Below, piece by piece: positions 39,853 to 48,217 of a stretch of DNA of 64,000 nt. The notes beneath the pieces were generated by a model. That model was not told the origin of the DNA, did not search any database, and saw only the letters and a program-made list of their open reading frames with translations. Each line of letters opens with the position of its first letter. Position 1 is the first letter of the stretch. Source of the stretch: Gemmatimonadales bacterium (GTDB lineage: Bacteria > Gemmatimonadota > Gemmatimonadetes > Gemmatimonadales > GWC2-71-9); contig JACKDA010000007.1 of the NCBI GenBank assembly GCA_020633775.1, forward strand, positions 46,513 through 110,512, written 5' to 3'. The position numbers and the translations under genes are program-made.

Positions 39853-42126
39853 TCAGTCCCTCACGGTGAAGGTGCGAAAGCGTGAGGCCTCACGACCATC
39901 CTCGGTCGAGACGGTCACCTCCAGACGATACTCGCCGGGCGAGACCCGTTCCAGCGAGACCTCGCGGAGGATCCGATCGACACCCCCCGGGTGGACCTGT
40001 TCGAAGGTGAGTTCCAGTGCCTTGCCCCCGCCGAAGAGCTTCCGGAAGATCCCGCCGCCGGGCTTGCGGACTGTGAGCCGCGTCCGATAGGGGGCCCCCG
40101 GGGGGAGGCCGGTGACCTCGAAGTACAGGTGCAGCGGTTCGGCCCGGCGGTAGCGGGAGAGCGGGTTGATCCACGCGGTGTCGCCGGTGGCGGTGACCCA
40201 CGGCAGCGGGACGCTGCGCACGCCCATCGCGATGTCGCTCAGCCCGAGGTCGGGACCGAGTGGCGAGGGGACCCGCAGGGTGTCCCGGGTGGAGACCATT
40301 CCGCCGTCGTCGGTCTCGACGGACATCCGGACCGTGAAGATCCCGGGTGGCACCTCGACCGCCTGATGGCCGAGGAGCAGCTCGCCCGCCGCCAGCGGAC
40401 GCGGCAGCACGAAGCCACGGGTCGAATCGGCGCGCAGCACGGTCGTGCCGTCGAGGGCCTGGATCGCGATCCGGGTCCGCACCGGATACGCGAAGGTTCC
40501 CTCCGATTCCCGCGGGGTGAGCTCCTCGCCGGGAATCGCGTACGCCAGCTGGACCGCCGCGCCCCGGTGGTCGGAGCCGACCGCGAGCAGGACGACCGAG
40601 GCGTCGAGCTCCGGGCCGGGGTCGAGCGGCCAGCTGTCGGTGGACATCGCCCGGGCGATCGAGCGGCGACCGAGCGTCCGTTCCTCGGTCATCAACTGCG
40701 CGTTGCCGCCCCGCCCGGCGCCGAGCATGCGCGAGTAGACCGGATCGAGATCCTGCCGCGAGCGGAGCAGTCCCTCGGTCCGCTGCCGCAGGAGCCCGCC
40801 GTACGCGTCCTCGCTGAGCGACACCGAATCGCGCAGCGACAGCGCCGTGGCGAAGCCGAGGACGTCGAGCAGGCTCTCGACCAGGCGGAAGTCCTGCACG
40901 TCCTGCCGGGCGACGAAGTGCAGCAGCAGGTCGCCATCGTCGCGGCGATAGAGCCACGATTCGTTCGGCTCGATCCCGGGGGCGCTGTACTGCGCCCGCT
41001 CGTCCGGTTCCCCGTGGCGGATGTAGGCGACGCCACGGTCGTCGTACTCGGTCTGGCCCGATCGGTAGCGCTCGGCGATGTCGAACTGGCGATTCTCGGA
41101 GACCAGCCGGTACGCGCGCCGCGCGTAGTCCAGCCGGCGGTAGTGCTCCGCCAGTCGTTCGCCGCGCCGATGCAGCGCGTCGTCGTCGCGGGCCTGCCAG
41201 AAGGCCCGCAACAGCGCCACGCGCGCGTCGGGCGTCGCGGCGTCGAAGGCGGCGGCGGTCGAGTCGGGCAGCACGAGGTCGAGGTCGGTGCGGGCGAGCG
41301 CGGTGACCGTGGAGTCGCCGGTCGCGATCGCGTCGTACCAGAGCGGGGCGGCGGTGCTGTCGCCCGTGAGGAGGAGGGTGCGGGCGAGTTCGAAGCGCGC
41401 GACCGCATCGGTGCTGTCGCGCGCGAGGATGCGTTGCAACGCGGCGCGAGACGAATCCAGGCTGCCGACCCGTCGCTCGATCCGGGCCCTGGCGAGCAGC
41501 ACGCCCGGGCCGGCCGCGGTGCCGGTCCGGCCTGCCCGACGCAGCGCCGCGAGGGCGACATCCATGCGGGCGTTGATCCGCTGGCGAAGGGCGGTGTTGC
41601 TGAGCTCGACGAGTCCCAGCTCGAAGGTCGGGTCGACCGCGGCGCTCTGGGCGAAGGCGTTTGCCGAGCGGGTCAGGGCGTCCTTGCCCAGCATGGTCTG
41701 GAACCCCTCGACCAGGGTCACCTCGGAGTTCCCCACCCCGAGCTCGGCCAGGCCGAGCCCGTACCAGCCGTAGGGCCAGTCGGGCTTCACCTGGATCGCC
41801 CACTCGAACTCGCCTCCGGCCTCGTCGTAGTGGCGTCGGGCGGCCGGCTCGCCGGCCACCTGCCCCAGCCGAAGCGCGACGAAGCCGAGCCGGAGGTGCA
41901 GCATGGCGTTGTCCCGATCGGTGCGTGCGCGCCCGATGAGCTCCGCCTCGAGGGTCCGGAGCCCGGCCACCTCCTGGATGGTGGCGAGCGAGTCGCGGAA
42001 CCGCTCCAGGGCCTGCCGTTCGGCCGGCGACTGCGCGGTGACCGGCGCGGCCGCGCAGAGCAGGGCGAGGAGGAGGTGGCAACCGCCCGGACGGGACCGT
42101 GGGGACAAGGTGATCATGCGCTCCAT
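39853..42126 (-). CDS. GWxTD domain-containing exported protein 3 (first in operon)
   Basis: The 757-residue first gene of the trio. A signal peptide (CHLLLALLCAAAPVTAQ) precedes TPR-like repeats (FEWAIQVKPDWPYGWYGLGLAE), then AFWQARDDDALHRRGERLAEHYRRLD, SGQTEYDDRGVAYIRHGEPD and ESWLYRRDDGDLLLHF. The C-terminus ends in GEYRLEVTVSTEDGREASRFRTF, alike in all three copies. The ATG at 42126 is used; an ATG at 42117 (with GGAG three bases before) is an alternative. It is divergent from the PP2C gene across 225 bases. Confidence 0.86.
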   Translation of the reverse strand: MERMITLSPRSRPGGCHLLLALLCAAAPVTAQSPAERQALERFRDSLATIQEVAGLRTLEAELIGRARTDRDNAMLHLRLGFVALRLGQVAGEPAARRHYDEAGGEFEWAIQVKPDWPYGWYGLGLAELGVGNSEVTLVEGFQTMLGKDALTRSANAFAQSAAVDPTFELGLVELSNTALRQRINARMDVALAALRRAGRTGTAAGPGVLLARARIERRVGSLDSSRAALQRILARDSTDAVARFELARTLLLTGDSTAAPLWYDAIATGDSTVTALARTDLDLVLPDSTAAAFDAATPDARVALLRAFWQARDDDALHRRGERLAEHYRRLDYARRAYRLVSENRQFDIAERYRSGQTEYDDRGVAYIRHGEPDERAQYSAPGIEPNESWLYRRDDGDLLLHFVARQDVQDFRLVESLLDVLGFATALSLRDSVSLSEDAYGGLLRQRTEGLLRSRQDLDPVYSRMLGAGRGGNAQLMTEERTLGRRSIARAMSTDSWPLDPGPELDASVVLLAVGSDHRGAAVQLAYAIPGEELTPRESEGTFAYPVRTRIAIQALDGTTVLRADSTRGFVLPRPLAAGELLLGHQAVEVPPGIFTVRMSVETDDGGMVSTRDTLRVPSPLGPDLGLSDIAMGVRSVPLPWVTATGDTAWINPLSRYRRAEPLHLYFEVTGLPPGAPYRTRLTVRKPGGGIFRKLFGGGKALELTFEQVHPGGVDRILREVSLERVSPGEYRLEVTVSTEDGREASRFRTFTVRD

Positions 42127-42257
42127 GAAATCTACGGAGGCGGGAGGGGGCTCGCTGTCAGGGACGAGTGAAGGGTCGGCTCTGGCACCACTGGCCCGGG
42201 GGGGCGGTCGGAGGCGACTAAGCTGCGAAACCATCGCGAGTTAGGCGCGCAATTGCG

Positions 42258-42286
42258 TTGACGCCTCCCGATGCTGCTCCTATCTT
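42258..42286 (+). promoter_or_regulatory. Predicted sigma-70-type promoter of the PP2C gene
   Basis: TTGACG (42258-42263), a 17-base spacer and TATCTT (42281-42286) lie 65 bases upstream of the ATG. This is the best promoter match in the window. Confidence 0.6.
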
Positions 42287-42351
42287 CCCGCGACCCACCG
42301 GCAACGGTGCGGCAGACTGGAACGCCACCCAAGGCCACTTAGCCCGGGAAG

Positions 42352-43386
42352 ATGACCCTGCCGCCCATTCGCGCGACACTCTATGCCCTGACGGATCGTG
42401 GCCGCACCCGCGAGCACAACGAGGACACCTTCCTCGTCGCGAACCTGCGGGACACCGAGGCCATCCGCACCCCGCAGCGCGAGGAGCACGAGATCGGCGA
42501 TCGGGGCATGCTCTACCTCGTCGCGGACGGGATGGGGGGTGCCGCAGCGGGCGAGCTCGCCTCCGAGATGGCGGCAGTGCAGATCCACCGGCACATGGTG
42601 GAGCGCTGGACCGATGCGCCGCTTGCCACCGCCGAGGGGTTCACGGTCTTCCTCCGCGAGGCCGTCGAGCGCGCCAACAGCGAGCTGCACGCCTACGCCA
42701 CCTCGCACCCGGACGTGCGCGGGATGGGGACGACGGCGACGGTCGCGGGCGTCTATCGCGACCGGATCTACCTGGCCCAGATCGGCGACTCGCGGGGCTA
42801 CCTCGTCCGGGAGGGGACGGCGCGGCAGCTGACCCGGGACCAGTCCCTGACGCAGCGACTGGTCGAGGTCGGCGAGCTGACCGAGGAGGAGGCCGAGGCC
42901 AGCGAGCGGCGCAACATCATCCTGCAGGCGCTGGGACCCGAGGCGCGCGTCAAGGTCGACCTCTCGTCACAGGCGCTGCAGCGGCACGACGTCCTGCTGA
43001 TCTGCTCCGATGGCCTGACGAGCGTGGCCCGCCGCGAGGATCTCGCGGCCGTGGTGGCCGCCGAGGACGATGTCCAGCGGATCTGCGAGCGGCTCATCGC
43101 GTTGGCGAACGAACGGGGCGGGCCCGACAACATCACGGTGGTCGCGGTGCGCTTCGAGGGCGAGGGACTGCCGGAGCGCGCGTCCGAGGAGCCGGGGTAC
43201 CACGAGTTCGAGACCGGGGCGCGTCCCGCGCTGCAGGCGACGGCCGCGTTCCCCTCGCCGGTGACCCCGCCCAGCACACCGGCGGTCACCCCCACCCCGC
43301 GCCGGGGCCTGCCGACCGGCTTCGTGCTGGCTGCCGTGGGCACCGCGATGGCGCTGATCGGCCTGGCGATCTGGCTGAGCCGGTGA
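42352..43386 (+). CDS. PP2C-family serine/threonine phosphatase with a C-terminal membrane anchor
   Basis: The 344-residue protein has PP2C motifs with metal-binding aspartates: LTDRGRTREHNEDTFL, VADGMGGAAAGELAS, GMGTTATVAGVY, QIGDSRGYLVR, CSDGLTSVA and GGPDNITVVAV. Residues 1-270 form the phosphatase. A Pro/Thr-rich linker then leads to one membrane helix at the C-terminus (GFVLAAVGTAMALIGLAIWL), placing the enzyme on the inner face of the membrane. Such phosphatases oppose Hanks-type kinases. No kinase gene is in the window. Confidence 0.93.
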   Translation: MTLPPIRATLYALTDRGRTREHNEDTFLVANLRDTEAIRTPQREEHEIGDRGMLYLVADGMGGAAAGELASEMAAVQIHRHMVERWTDAPLATAEGFTVFLREAVERANSELHAYATSHPDVRGMGTTATVAGVYRDRIYLAQIGDSRGYLVREGTARQLTRDQSLTQRLVEVGELTEEEAEASERRNIILQALGPEARVKVDLSSQALQRHDVLLICSDGLTSVARREDLAAVVAAEDDVQRICERLIALANERGGPDNITVVAVRFEGEGLPERASEEPGYHEFETGARPALQATAAFPSPVTPPSTPAVTPTPRRGLPTGFVLAAVGTAMALIGLAIWLSR

Positions 43387-43409
43387 CGCCCGCCTAGGCG
43401 GGCGTCACC
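43382..43409. terminator. Perfect 28-bp palindrome containing both convergent stop codons
   Basis: GGTGACGCCCGCC (43382-43394), TA, then the complement (43397-43409). The PP2C TGA (43384-43386) and the anmK TAG (43394-43396 on the minus strand) both lie within it. It is likely a bidirectional terminator. Confidence 0.7.
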
Positions 43410-44488
43410 GACCCGAGCACCCGCGGCCCGCGCGCCCCGGTGACCCGCGGCAGGTTGCCCGGCTGGCCATGGATCGTCAGCCACCCCAGCACCGCAAACG
43501 CGACCGCCTCCTTCGCCACCGCCGGGAAGAAGCACTCGTCGAACCGCACGAGGCGCCGGCCCCCCGCGGCGAGCCGCGTGGTCAGCTCGTGCATGAGCAC
43601 CGGGTGGTGCGTCCCGCCGCCGGCGACGACGACCTCGGGCGCGGGAGGAAGGAACCGTTCGCAGAAGTCGGCGATCGTCTCGACCGTGAGGGCGACGGCG
43701 GTGCGGACCCCGTCGGGTCCGGGGAGCCGGTGATGGAGGCGCGCGGCGTAGTCTGCGCCGTAGCGCTCGCGGCCGGTGCTCCGCGGGGGCGGCGTGGCGA
43801 AGAACGGGTCGGCGAGGAGGAGTTCGAGGGTCGCCGGATCGGTCGTGCCCTGCGCGGCGAGCGCTCCGCCCGCGTCGTAGGGGAGCGCACGATCGACCAG
43901 CCGGGCGATGGCATCGATCACCGCCATGCCGGGGCCGGAATCGCCGGCCACCACGTCGTCCAGCCGCGCCCGCTCCCCGACCCACGTCGCGTTCGCCATC
44001 CCGCCGATGTTGAGCAGGATCCTCGGCGCCCCGGCGGCACCGAAGCAGAGGGCGTCCACCATCGGCACCAGCGGCGCGCCCTCTCCGCCGGCGGCGACGT
44101 CGCGGGCGCGGAAATCGTGGACGACCCGCACCCCGAACCGTTCGGCGAGGATCGCCGGATCGCCGAGTTGCCAGGTGACGACGGGTGGTTCGTGCCAGAT
44201 CGTCTGGCCGGGGAACGCGATCGCCGCGAGCTGGTCCGCACGCACATGGGCCGACTCGAGGAGTGCATCGACGGCCTGCGCCGCCCAGTCGCCGAGGGCA
44301 GTGTGCAGCCGGGCGACCTCGGCGACCGGCCCACCGGCCAGCACCGCATCGAGGCGGGCGCGCTCGGCCGGCGCATAGGGACGGTGCACGTGGGCCAGGA
44401 GCTCGATGTCGGTGGCGCCACGCACCCGCACCAATGCCGCATCCATCCCGTCGAGGGAGGTGCCGGACATCAGCCCGACCAAGAGCAT
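43394..44488 (-). CDS. anmK: Anhydro-N-acetylmuramic acid kinase
   Basis: AnmK opens and phosphorylates 1,6-anhydro-MurNAc to MurNAc 6-phosphate during cell-wall recycling. The 364-residue protein has GLMSGTSLDGMDAALVR at the start, FPGQTIWH, NIGGMANAT, GDSGPGMAVIDA and VAGGGTHHPVLM, all characteristic. The ATG at 44488 is preferred to the longer frame. It lies seven bases after murQ, whose product uses MurNAc 6-phosphate, so the pair forms a two-step pathway. Confidence 0.95.
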   Translation of the reverse strand: MLLVGLMSGTSLDGMDAALVRVRGATDIELLAHVHRPYAPAERARLDAVLAGGPVAEVARLHTALGDWAAQAVDALLESAHVRADQLAAIAFPGQTIWHEPPVVTWQLGDPAILAERFGVRVVHDFRARDVAAGGEGAPLVPMVDALCFGAAGAPRILLNIGGMANATWVGERARLDDVVAGDSGPGMAVIDAIARLVDRALPYDAGGALAAQGTTDPATLELLLADPFFATPPPRSTGRERYGADYAARLHHRLPGPDGVRTAVALTVETIADFCERFLPPAPEVVVAGGGTHHPVLMHELTTRLAAGGRRLVRFDECFFPAVAKEAVAFAVLGWLTIHGQPGNLPRVTGARGPRVLGSVTPA

Positions 44489-44495
44489 CGGCGCC

Positions 44496-45413
44496 TCACT
44501 CACCGGGAGAGACCGGTGGAGGCGGGCCGAGCAGGGCTCGCAATCGATGATCGACGGCGGCGAGGCGGGTGTTCGCCGCCTCGCGGTCGACCCCGAGGAA
44601 CTCCATGGCGATCGCCGTGCGCACCGAGCCACCGGCGCGATCGATCGCCGCGCGTGCGACCTCCCGGGGGACCCCGAGCACCGACATCACGATCCGCTCG
44701 CCTCGCTCGTGCAGTTTTGCATTGCGGGCCTGCAGGTCGACCATGAGGTTGCCGTAGGTCTTGCCGAGGCGGACCATCGCCCCGGTGGTGAGCATGTTGA
44801 GCACGAGCTTGGTGGCGGTGCCCGCCTTGAGTCGCGTGCTTCCCGTCACCAGTTCCGGACCGACATCGACCTGGATCACGACGTCGCACCCGGCGGCGAC
44901 GGCGTCGGGCGGCGTGGCACAGGTCACCAGGAGTGTCGCGGCGCCGACCCGGCGCGCCGCCTGCAGCGCCCCCGCCACGTACGGCGTCGAGCCGCTCGCG
45001 GCGATCCCGACAACGGCGTCGCGAGCGGTGGGCACGAGCGCCAGCAGGTCGGCGCCGCCCTGCGCCGGGTCGTCCTCGGCGCCCTCCACGGCGCTGGTCA
45101 GGGCCGCGGGACCACCGGCGATCAGGCCGCGGACCATGGCGGGGTCGGTGCCGAAGGTGGGCGGGCATTCGGAGGCATCGAGGACGCCGAGACGCCCGGA
45201 GGTGCCGGCCCCGACATAGATGAGCCGCCCGCCGGCACGGAACGCGGCCTCGACGGCCTCGATGGCGGCGATGAGTTCGGTCCTGGCCGCCGCCACGGCG
45301 GCGGGGACGGTGGCATCGGCGGCGCAGAAGAGGTCCACGAGGCCGCTGACCGACAGCTCGTCGATCTCGGTCGAGTCGGGATGGCGGCGTTCGGTGGCGC
45401 GTGGGGCGGTCAT
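44496..45413 (-). CDS. murQ: N-acetylmuramic acid 6-phosphate etherase
   Basis: MurQ removes the lactyl group from MurNAc 6-phosphate to give GlcNAc 6-phosphate. The 305-residue SIS-domain protein has VGAGTSGRLGVLDASECPPTFG, GIAASGSTPYVAGAL and the phosphate loop near STRLKAGTATKLVLNML. The ATG at 45413 gives the family N-terminus TERRHPDSTEIDELS. It precedes anmK in one operon and is divergent from ggt. Confidence 0.95.
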   Translation of the reverse strand: MTAPRATERRHPDSTEIDELSVSGLVDLFCAADATVPAAVAAARTELIAAIEAVEAAFRAGGRLIYVGAGTSGRLGVLDASECPPTFGTDPAMVRGLIAGGPAALTSAVEGAEDDPAQGGADLLALVPTARDAVVGIAASGSTPYVAGALQAARRVGAATLLVTCATPPDAVAAGCDVVIQVDVGPELVTGSTRLKAGTATKLVLNMLTTGAMVRLGKTYGNLMVDLQARNAKLHERGERIVMSVLGVPREVARAAIDRAGGSVRTAIAMEFLGVDREAANTRLAAVDHRLRALLGPPPPVSPGE

Positions 45414-45513
45414 CGGGCGGCCCGGGCGGAGTCGGCTGTCACGAGGCTCACGTCGCCTTAAGTTAGGGGGCGACCGTCCGCACCACCACATCCTCCCTTC
45501 GCGAGATCACGCC

Positions 45514-47235
45514 ATGCGCCTGCTGCGCCACGCCCTCGGTGCCTTCCTGCTCGTCGCGCCCGCCCTGCCCCTCGCCGCCCAGGGCCGCTCGGTCCTTCCC
45601 GAGAGTTGGCGCCTGCGCGACGAGGCGCCGGTGGCCACCGGCCGCCGGGCGATGGTGGTGTCGTCGTCCCCGATCGCGAGCGAGGTCGGCCGCGACGTCC
45701 TGCGGGCCGGGGGCAACGCCGTCGATGCCGCGGTGGCGGTCGGATTCGCGCTCGCCGTGGTGCATCCGGTGGCGGGAAACATCGGCGGCGGCGGCTTCAT
45801 GGTGATGCGGATGCACAACGGGCGCACCTACGCCCTCGACTATCGCGAGACCGCGCCGGCCGCCGCCACGCGCGACATGTACCTCGACGAGAACGGGGAC
45901 GTGAGCGACAAGTCGCGCATCGGGCACCTCGCCTCGGGTGTCCCGGGCGCGGTGGCCGGGATGCTGGCCGCCCACGAGCGCTTCGGGCGGCTGCCGCGTG
46001 CCGCGGTGATCGAGCCGGCGATCCGCCTCGCCCGCGACGGCTTCATCCTCGACGACCATCGGGCCCGCTCGCTCCGCGGGGCGGCGCGCCAGCTCGCCCG
46101 CTTCGACGGCAGCGCGCGCCAGTTCCTGATCAACGGCACCGAGGGGCCGCCCGACGGCTACCTGCTGCGCCAGCCCGATCTCGCCCGCACCCTCACCGCG
46201 ATCCGTGACCTCGGCAAGGACGGCTTCTATCGCGGCTGGGTGGCCGACTCGCTCGAGGCCGAGATGCAGCGCGGCGGCGGGATCATGACCCGGGCCGACC
46301 TCGCCGCATACGAGGCCCGCTGGCGGGAACCGATCCGGATCAACTATCGCGGCTGGACGATCTGGTCGATGCCGCCCGCGTCCTCGGGCGGGGCGACGCT
46401 GGCGATGATCCTCAACATCCTCGAGGCCTACGACCCGCTGCCGGCCTGGGGCACGCCGCAACTGATGCACCTCGAGGCCGAGGCGATGCGCCGGGCGTTC
46501 ACCGACCGGAACCGCTTCCTCGGCGATCCCGACTTCGAGGACGTGCCCCTCGCGCGGCTGGTCTCGAAGGAGCACGCGGCCGAGCTCCGCGCCGACATCG
46601 ACCTCGACCGCGCGACGCCGACGCCGCCGTTCGACCCGTCGATCGTCGAGGGCAACAACACGACGCACTACTCGGTCGTGGATGCCGAGGGGAACGCGGT
46701 CTCGACCACGACGACGATCAACTTCGGCTACGGGTCGTACGTGACCGTGCGCGGCGCGGGCTTCCTGCTGAACAACGAGATGGACGACTTCGCCTCCGCA
46801 CCGGGGCGGCCGAACGGCTTCGGCCTCGTGCAGGGGGAGGTGAACGCGATCGAACCCGGCAAGCGGATGCTCTCGGCGATGACGCCGAGCATCGTGCTCG
46901 ACAGCGCCGGTGCGCTGCGGATGGTGGTCGGGTCGCCGGGCGGGCCGACGATCATCACCCAGGTCTTCCATGTCATCAGCAACGTGATCGACCATCACAT
47001 GTCGCTCGCGGACGCCGTGAGCGCCCCGCGCACCCATCACCAGGCGCTGCCGGACCGGCTGCGGGTGGAGGGGCCGGGGGGATTCGCCGAGTCGGTCCTT
47101 GCCGCGCTGCGCGGCCTCGGGCACCAGATCGACGAGGGCGGGACCTGGGGCGACTTCCAGGCGATCATGCGCTCGGGCGGCCGCTGGGTCGGTGTCAGCG
47201 ATCCGCGCGCCGGCGGGGGTGGCAGCGGGTATTGA
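45514..47235 (+). CDS. ggt: Gamma-glutamyltransferase
   Basis: A 573-residue exported enzyme (signal ALGAFLLVAPALPLAAQ) that cleaves gamma-glutamyl bonds of glutathione and similar peptides. It is made as a precursor that cuts itself before the catalytic Thr383 in NNTTHYSVVD. Other motifs are NIGGGGFM, the AGGNAVDAA segment and GSPGGPTIITQV. All autoprocessing residues are present. The ATG at 45514 gives the signal peptide; the longer open frame upstream is antisense to murQ. Confidence 0.94.
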   Translation: MRLLRHALGAFLLVAPALPLAAQGRSVLPESWRLRDEAPVATGRRAMVVSSSPIASEVGRDVLRAGGNAVDAAVAVGFALAVVHPVAGNIGGGGFMVMRMHNGRTYALDYRETAPAAATRDMYLDENGDVSDKSRIGHLASGVPGAVAGMLAAHERFGRLPRAAVIEPAIRLARDGFILDDHRARSLRGAARQLARFDGSARQFLINGTEGPPDGYLLRQPDLARTLTAIRDLGKDGFYRGWVADSLEAEMQRGGGIMTRADLAAYEARWREPIRINYRGWTIWSMPPASSGGATLAMILNILEAYDPLPAWGTPQLMHLEAEAMRRAFTDRNRFLGDPDFEDVPLARLVSKEHAAELRADIDLDRATPTPPFDPSIVEGNNTTHYSVVDAEGNAVSTTTTINFGYGSYVTVRGAGFLLNNEMDDFASAPGRPNGFGLVQGEVNAIEPGKRMLSAMTPSIVLDSAGALRMVVGSPGGPTIITQVFHVISNVIDHHMSLADAVSAPRTHHQALPDRLRVEGPGGFAESVLAALRGLGHQIDEGGTWGDFQAIMRSGGRWVGVSDPRAGGGGSGY

Positions 47236-47238
47236 ACA

Positions 47239-47266
47239 GGGTCGTGAGAAGTGAGTCCTGAGACAT
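47239..47266 (+). repeat. Heptad array H11: four units, left arm of a hairpin
   Basis: Units GGGTCGT, GAGAAGT, GAGTCCT and GAGACAT, starting four bases after the ggt stop. They pair with H12 over about 29 bases with three or four mismatches and a GGAAA loop. Confidence 0.95.
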
Positions 47267-47278
47267 GAGGGGGAAACC

Positions 47279-47313
47279 CTCAGGACTCAGGACTCACTTC
47301 TCACGTCTCGAGG
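47279..47313 (-). repeat. Heptad array H12: five units, right arm of the hairpin
   Basis: Plus-strand units CTCAGGA, CTCAGGA, CTCACTT, CTCACGT and CTCGAGG. The array ends one base before the minus-strand lipoprotein stop at 47315. Confidence 0.95.
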
Positions 47314-47314
47314 A

Positions 47315-48121
47315 TCAGTCGCGCTCGAAGGTGTCGCGGAGCGTGATCGTCATCGGCTTGCCGGCCGCGACGATGACGTCGCGATCGGCGGTGCTGCTGG
47401 CCACCGCGGCGCCGGCGGCGGCGCCACCGATCGCCCCGACGACGGTGCCCTTCTTCCCGCCGATCACGCGGCCGATGATCCCGCCGGCGACGGCACCCGC
47501 ACCGGTCTTGGCGACCTCGCCGGTCCCGATCCCCCGGGCGCGCAGCTCGTACTCGAAGTCGGTCGAGCGCGCCACGATCGGATAGGTCGCCCCGTCAATC
47601 GCGATGTTGCGTGCGGACAGGACGAGCGTCCCGGCATCGCCGCGATTGGGGGCCGGGGCGATCTCGATGATCGCCATCGTGACGATCGCGCCGGCGGGGA
47701 TGACCACCCGGCCGCTCCCGTCGGTGTAGTCCGCCGTCACCCGCAGCCGAATCGCATCACCCACGGCACTGGTTCGCGAGTGGATCGAGTCGAGCACGGT
47801 GGTCCGGAGGGCGGTGCCACTCGCCAGGGCCAGCGGCGCCGGGGCAGGCGCGGCCGCCGGCGGCGGTGTGGGAGCCGGCGCCGGGGCCGGGGCCGGCGAC
47901 GGGCGATTCGGGGTCGGGCGAGCGGCCGGGGGCGGCGGGCTCGGCCGGTCGACGAAGACCGTCTCGGCAGGCGCGGGCGGGGTGGTATCGGGGAGAAGCG
48001 GTTCGTCGGCGATCGGCACCAGGCTGTCGGTCAGCCCCAGCGTGGCCTCGTCCTCGGGTGGTGCATCACCGCCGCAGGCGACCAGTAGGGCCGCAGTGGC
48101 AAGCAGGAATCGGGTCGGCAT
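47315..48121 (-). CDS. Lipoprotein with a glycine-zipper segment
   Basis: A 268-residue lipoprotein with lipobox LVAC (Cys18). A 60-residue Pro/Ala-rich linker spans the periplasm or wall. A beta domain follows (GTALRTTVLDSIHSRTSAVGDAIRLRV, VVIPAGAIVTM), reminiscent of TrbI/conjugal or LPS-type beta folds that read IPAG. The glycine zipper GAVAGGIIGRVIGGKKGTVVGAIGGAAAGAA is a likely membrane-inserting hairpin. The ATG at 48121 has GGAGAGGA upstream. Function unknown. Confidence 0.78.
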   Translation of the reverse strand: MPTRFLLATAALLVACGGDAPPEDEATLGLTDSLVPIADEPLLPDTTPPAPAETVFVDRPSPPPPAARPTPNRPSPAPAPAPAPTPPPAAAPAPAPLALASGTALRTTVLDSIHSRTSAVGDAIRLRVTADYTDGSGRVVIPAGAIVTMAIIEIAPAPNRGDAGTLVLSARNIAIDGATYPIVARSTDFEYELRARGIGTGEVAKTGAGAVAGGIIGRVIGGKKGTVVGAIGGAAAGAAVASSTADRDVIVAAGKPMTITLRDTFERD

Positions 48122-48217
48122 CAGGTATCCTCTCCAGGATGATTTCGCGGCGCCGTGCGCGGCGCCATGGCACAGCAGGGGGGACGCCCGATGCGCGGCA
48201 TCGGGCACAGGACCGGG

